Shown piece after piece: positions 60,533 to 64,000 of a DNA stretch of 64,000 nucleotides; position 1 is the stretch's first letter; each line of letters begins with the position of its first letter. The position numbers and the translations under genes were made by a program. Location: assembly GCA_900317955.1 (NCBI GenBank), contig ONIP01000001.1:1-64000 (forward strand). Reading direction: 5' to 3'. Origin of the DNA: an uncultured Bacteroidales bacterium. Lineage in GTDB: Bacteria; Bacteroidota; Bacteroidia; Bacteroidales; P3. Below the pieces are notes generated by a model that saw nothing but the letters and a program-made list of their open reading frames with translations, was not told the DNA's origin and made no database searches.

Positions 60533-61617
60533 CTCCCATTGAAATCCGCCAATCACTCCACCAACATCCAGGCATATCCGGTGACGAACACTATGCCCAT
60601 GACCTCATCATGCAAGAACTGGAACCGTGCCACCCCGACAAAGTCTATCACCATGTCGGTGGATACGGCATCGTTGCAGTGTGGGGAAAAGAACTCTCCC
60701 ACCCTACCATAGCCATCCGCGGAGACATCGACGCCCTGCCCATCGGGCACCGCTGCGGCCACGACGGCCACACAGCCATATTGCTGCAACTGGCACAATC
60801 TCTGGGCAAAGAGCAAATCAACCCCAATTGGAACATCATCCTCATTTTCCAACACGAAGAAGAAACGGGAACCGGCTCACAGAAAATCCTCGATTCCGGT
60901 ATCCTGCAGCAGTATAACATCAAAGCCATCTTTGGATTCCACAACCTCCCCGGGTTCCCGTTGGGCACAGCCGTTCTCAACTACCACACCTTTGCTGCCG
61001 CCTCATCAGGAGTTATTTACCACCTTACCGGTCGCAACACTCACGCTTCCACACCCGAAAAAGGCATCAATCCCGGTATGGCAATTGCCGAAATCATTCA
61101 AAACTTCAATAATCTGAACAGCAATCCCAATGCCGACAACGACCACTTCCGCCAATCCACACTCATCTGTATACACCTTGGCGAAGAGGCCTTCGGCACC
61201 TCGGCAGGCGACGCCGAAATCATGTTCACCCTGAGAGCCTTCACCAACAGCACCATGCAGCAACTTCTTTCCGAAGCAAACAGTATGGTCGCCCAGATTG
61301 CCTCCCGCCATAAATTGAGACTTTCCCACACCCTACGCGACCCGTTCCGTGCCACCGAGAACCAATCCCAAATGGTCGAACACATCGAGCAAGCCCTAAG
61401 CGATGACGGCCTACCCTTCCGACATATCCTCACACCTTTCCGCTGGTCAGAAGACTTTGCCAACTATTTGCTCTCCTTCCCAGGTGCCATGCTCGGTATC
61501 GGCTCTGGCGAAAAACAACCCGAACTCCACCACCCCGACTACAACTTCCCCGACGTCCTCATCTCCCCTGCCGCAAACATACTGCTTTCAATCATCCGTC
61601 ATTTTACCTTGAAATAA
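60529..61617 (+). CDS. M20-family amidohydrolase
   Basis: This 362-residue zinc amidohydrolase is of the M20D type (aminoacylase/hippurate hydrolase-like). RGDIDALPIGHRCGHDGHTA near 64-83 (metal Asp and His), ILIFQHEEETGTGSQKIL near 103-120 (Glu pair), FGFHNLPGFPLGTA near 137 and the dimerisation domain starting YHLTGRNTHASTPEKGINP near 164 are clear; the last metal His is in LHHPDYNFPD near 330. It removes acyl or amide groups from amino acids. Its ATG overlaps the murD2 stop (ATGA, 60529-60532), so it belongs to the murL-murD2 operon; a role on a peptidoglycan-derived substrate is possible but not shown. Confidence 0.88.
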   Translation: MTPIEIRQSLHQHPGISGDEHYAHDLIMQELEPCHPDKVYHHVGGYGIVAVWGKELSHPTIAIRGDIDALPIGHRCGHDGHTAILLQLAQSLGKEQINPNWNIILIFQHEEETGTGSQKILDSGILQQYNIKAIFGFHNLPGFPLGTAVLNYHTFAAASSGVIYHLTGRNTHASTPEKGINPGMAIAEIIQNFNNLNSNPNADNDHFRQSTLICIHLGEEAFGTSAGDAEIMFTLRAFTNSTMQQLLSEANSMVAQIASRHKLRLSHTLRDPFRATENQSQMVEHIEQALSDDGLPFRHILTPFRWSEDFANYLLSFPGAMLGIGSGEKQPELHHPDYNFPDVLISPAANILLSIIRHFTLK

Positions 61618-61656
61618 GAACAAAAAATATAACAAATACGAATAACACGCTACACT

Positions 61657-63261
61657 ATGAAAAAGTTTTTATTCTCAATCGTTTTGTCAACCCTGTTCCT
61701 CACCGGTTACGGCCAGGAACTAAGCCAACCTGAATTCGATGGCCAAAGTTGCACCAGCATCATGGTAGGCAAACGCGCCTCTCGCGACGGCAGCGTTATC
61801 ACCTCCCATACCTGCGACGGCCGCTACCGCACCTGGATGCACATGGAACCTGCCGTCGACCACGAACCCGGCACCGTCCATCCCGTTCATAAAGGCACCC
61901 TCCACACTACCTTCAGAGGCGACACCACTGGCGTTCGCCTTGTCGGTGCCATCCCCGAAGTGGCTCACACCTTCGCCTACCTCAACACCGCTTACCCCTG
62001 TCTCAACGAGCATCAGCTTGCCATTGGCGAAAGCACATTCTCCGGTCCCGACACCTTGAGAAACCCTGCCGGCATGTTCCTTATCGAAGAACTTGAACGC
62101 GTTGCTCTACAGCGTTGCACCACAGCCCGCGACGCCATCCGCCTCATTGGCGACCTTGTCAAAGTATACGGTTACGCCGATGGTGGCGAATGTATCACTA
62201 TCGCCGACACCAAAGAAGTATGGCAAATGGAAATCCTTGGCGAAGGCAAGGACAACATCGGTGGTGTATGGGCTGCTCAGCGTATCCCCGACGACCATGT
62301 AGGTGTCAGCTGTAACATCCCGCGCATCGGCCGCCTGCAACGTGGCAACACCGAATACTTTATGTGCTCCGACAACATCGAGGCTGTTGCCCGTCGCTAC
62401 GGTCTCTGGGACGGCAAAGGCGAATTCATCTTCTGGAAAGCCTTCAATAGCTCCTATGCCAACGGCAAAAACTTCCGCGAACGCGAATACTTCATCCTCA
62501 ACGCCCTCGCTCCCTCACTGGGTCTCACCATGGATACCACAGAACTCCCCTTCTCTGTCCGCCCCGACAGCAAAGTCGACGTCCGCCAAGTCATGGCTCT
62601 CTTGCGCAGCACCTATGAAGGAACCGACATGAACATGTGCAAAAACCTTAAAATGCCTGTCACCCAGAAAGACAAAAATGGCAAAGAATACACCGACACC
62701 ATTATCAGCCCCATAGCCAATCCCTGGCTCACCTCTGCCATGCAGCGCACACTCAACTACATCGCCCCTGGCACCATCGAATTCCGTCGCACCGTTAGCG
62801 TGGCGTGGTGCTCCTACTCCTTTGTGGCTCAGTTGCGTGATTGGCTTCCCGACTGCGTCGGTGGTGTCTGCTGGATGTCAGTTGACAACCCCGGACAATC
62901 TCCTCGTGTACCTATCTTCTGCGGCAACAGCCAGCTGCCCCAACCCTACAGCATCTGTGGCCAGAAGGAGTACAACCCCAACGCCATCATCTGGAAATAT
63001 CGTCGCGCCAACAAACTGGCCACCGTCGCATGGCAACGCACCAAAGGCTCCATGGAAACCGAACTCAAGAAACTCGAAGACAACGCCTTCAACCGTCTTG
63101 AGTCTATTGAGCGTGAAGCCACCCGCTACAACCGTCTCGGCCGCACTGACGATGTCCACGCCACCCTCGACAACTTCACTCGCGACCAGTACGAGAACAC
63201 CTCCTACGCTTGGAGCAAACTTGAAGCCAAATACTGGAACATGTTTGGCATGGGATTCTAA
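61657..63261 (+). CDS. C69-family dipeptidase
   Basis: The 534-residue protein has a signal peptide (MKKFLFSIVLSTLFLTGYGQ) and then DGQSCTSIMVGKRASRDGSV, the start of the mature Ntn-hydrolase, where Cys32 would be the nucleophile after cleavage of the propeptide. GVRLVGAIPEVAHTFAYLNT, AYPCLNEHQLAIGESTFSGP, YGYADGGECITIADTKEVWQ and FDIVGF-like strands follow as in the family. C69 enzymes cleave dipeptides, often with broad specificity, in the periplasm or outside. It lies 39 bases after the M20 gene on the same strand, forming a run of peptidases after the mur pair. Confidence 0.9.
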   Translation: MKKFLFSIVLSTLFLTGYGQELSQPEFDGQSCTSIMVGKRASRDGSVITSHTCDGRYRTWMHMEPAVDHEPGTVHPVHKGTLHTTFRGDTTGVRLVGAIPEVAHTFAYLNTAYPCLNEHQLAIGESTFSGPDTLRNPAGMFLIEELERVALQRCTTARDAIRLIGDLVKVYGYADGGECITIADTKEVWQMEILGEGKDNIGGVWAAQRIPDDHVGVSCNIPRIGRLQRGNTEYFMCSDNIEAVARRYGLWDGKGEFIFWKAFNSSYANGKNFREREYFILNALAPSLGLTMDTTELPFSVRPDSKVDVRQVMALLRSTYEGTDMNMCKNLKMPVTQKDKNGKEYTDTIISPIANPWLTSAMQRTLNYIAPGTIEFRRTVSVAWCSYSFVAQLRDWLPDCVGGVCWMSVDNPGQSPRVPIFCGNSQLPQPYSICGQKEYNPNAIIWKYRRANKLATVAWQRTKGSMETELKKLEDNAFNRLESIEREATRYNRLGRTDDVHATLDNFTRDQYENTSYAWSKLEAKYWNMFGMGF

Positions 63262-63366
63262 TTCCTTGTCCAATTCCAAGATTTAAGAATTAGGATTTTG
63301 CTCTCCACCATTCTTAATTCTTAATCCACTCTGCCCTTGGCCGATCTCGAATCAAAATACCAAGAA

Positions 63367-64000
63367 ATGACGCAAACACCAGTCCCACGGCTGGTGTTGC
63401 GTCTTGCTATCCCCTCCATGGTCAGCATGGTGGTCACTGCTCTCTACAATGTTGTCGACGCCGCTTTCATCGGCCGACTCTCCACCGAGGCCACTGCCGG
63501 AATTGGCATCGCCTTTGCCTACATGACCTTCATCCAAGCCGTTGGTTTTTTCTTCGGACACGGCTCCGGCAACTTCATTTCTCGTGCGCTTGGTGCCCGC
63601 AGCTACGACGACGCTGGCCGCATGGCTGCTGTCGGATTCTTCTCCCCCCTTCTCATCGGACTTCTCTCCGCGGTTGTCGGGCTCCCCTTGCTGCCGCAAC
63701 TCGTTGTACTTTTGGGTGCGCCACCAGCAGTCGTCCCCCACGCCTGCAACTATCTCCGCTTCATCCTCCTTGCCTCACCCTTCATGATGTCAGCCCTCAC
63801 CCTCAACAACCAGTTGCGCCTGCAAGGGAACGCCCGTTTCGGCATGATTGGCATCGTCAGCGGAGCCATACTCAACATACTTCTCGACCCCATTCTCATC
63901 TTCACCCTCAACCTCGGCGTCACAGGTGCCTCCATCGCCACCGCCGTCAGCCAACTCTTCGCGTGGTGTCTGCTTTTGCATGGAACCATGAGGGGCGAAT
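63367..64000 (+). CDS. MATE-family efflux transporter, N-terminal part
   Basis: The frame continues past the window edge. The 211 residues present start MTQTPVPRLVLRLAIPSMVS and have the family layout: AIPSMVSMVVTALYNVVDAA near 14-33, GIGIAFAYMTFIQAVGFFFG with GHGSGNFISRALGA near 62-77, and RLQGNARFGMIGIVSGAILN near 155-175, with LDPILIF. It has about five of the twelve expected membrane helices. It exports organic cations or drugs with Na+ or H+. A TTG or CTG up to 12 codons upstream (63331-63339) could also be the start. The preceding 105 bases hold an inverted repeat around TTAAGAATTA and TAATTCTTAA. Confidence 0.85.
   Translation, partial: MTQTPVPRLVLRLAIPSMVSMVVTALYNVVDAAFIGRLSTEATAGIGIAFAYMTFIQAVGFFFGHGSGNFISRALGARSYDDAGRMAAVGFFSPLLIGLLSAVVGLPLLPQLVVLLGAPPAVVPHACNYLRFILLASPFMMSALTLNNQLRLQGNARFGMIGIVSGAILNILLDPILIFTLNLGVTGASIATAVSQLFAWCLLLHGTMRGE

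Overview
This window comes from a bacterium of the Bacteroidetes, most likely an uncultured or gut-type member of the order Bacteroidales. Evidence for this: most promoters that can be read carry the Bacteroidetes -7 element TAnnTTTG; there is a PorD/DUF4835 protein and two large proteins ending in type IX secretion (T9SS) sorting domains; there are a TonB-dependent receptor with a carboxypeptidase-like N-terminal domain, BspA-type leucine-rich repeats, a Bacteroidetes-type PurF-like protein and a SerA with the lysine-type active site. Most genes are rich in C at the third codon position. Two stretches (about 286-1860 and 30600-34100) are clearly more AT-rich and look acquired.

Layout. 1-2050: RHS fragments, an orphan RHS tip with a possible partner gene, flanked by palindromic repeats. 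2169-9946: aminotransferase, PorD and a giant alpha-2-macroglobulin-like protein. 10243-13526: gyrB, pepE and a DUF805 gene. 13581-18932 (minus strand): elbB, an exported helical-repeat protein, a PurF-like protein and mtaB. 18990-19132: a probable small RNA. 19137-24159: MORN-repeat protein, TonB receptor, degenerate M16 peptidase. 24408-28750: carbamate kinase, small membrane protein, ornithine carbamoyltransferase, a YidE-type transporter and a thioredoxin. 28816-31387: an accessory island with three copies of a terminator-promoter repeat, two toxin-antitoxin modules whose toxins are both broken, and a lone HEPN protein. 31393-38051: BspA-like surface protein, exported nuclease-fold lipoprotein, patatin-barrel protein. 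38169-41143: flavin reductase, dnaA and a long AT-rich gap that may hold the replication origin. 41144-46626: serC, serA, an ATP-grasp protein, a TerC/Alx transporter behind a yybP-ykoY-type (Mn2+) riboswitch, and a 2-hydroxyacid dehydrogenase. 46654-56338 (minus strand): T9SS type-B surface protein, endonuclease IV, PAP2 phosphatase with a PPDK-like protein, and an S41 peptidase with a barrel protein. 56449-64000: coiled-coil lipoprotein, MurL and MurD2-type genes, M20 and C69 peptidases, and a MATE transporter cut by the window edge.

How the genes work together: overlapping stops and starts (ATGA) mark several translationally coupled pairs: the RHS tip with its partner, the helical-repeat protein with ElbB, the PPDK-like protein with PAP2, the barrel protein with the S41 peptidase, and MurD2 with the M20 peptidase. 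The most notable systems are the MurL/MurD2 alternative route to D-glutamate in peptidoglycan, the riboswitch-controlled TerC gene, the decayed toxin island with its recurring intergenic cassette, the PPDK-like protein without a pyruvate domain, and a small RNA candidate near 19 kb.
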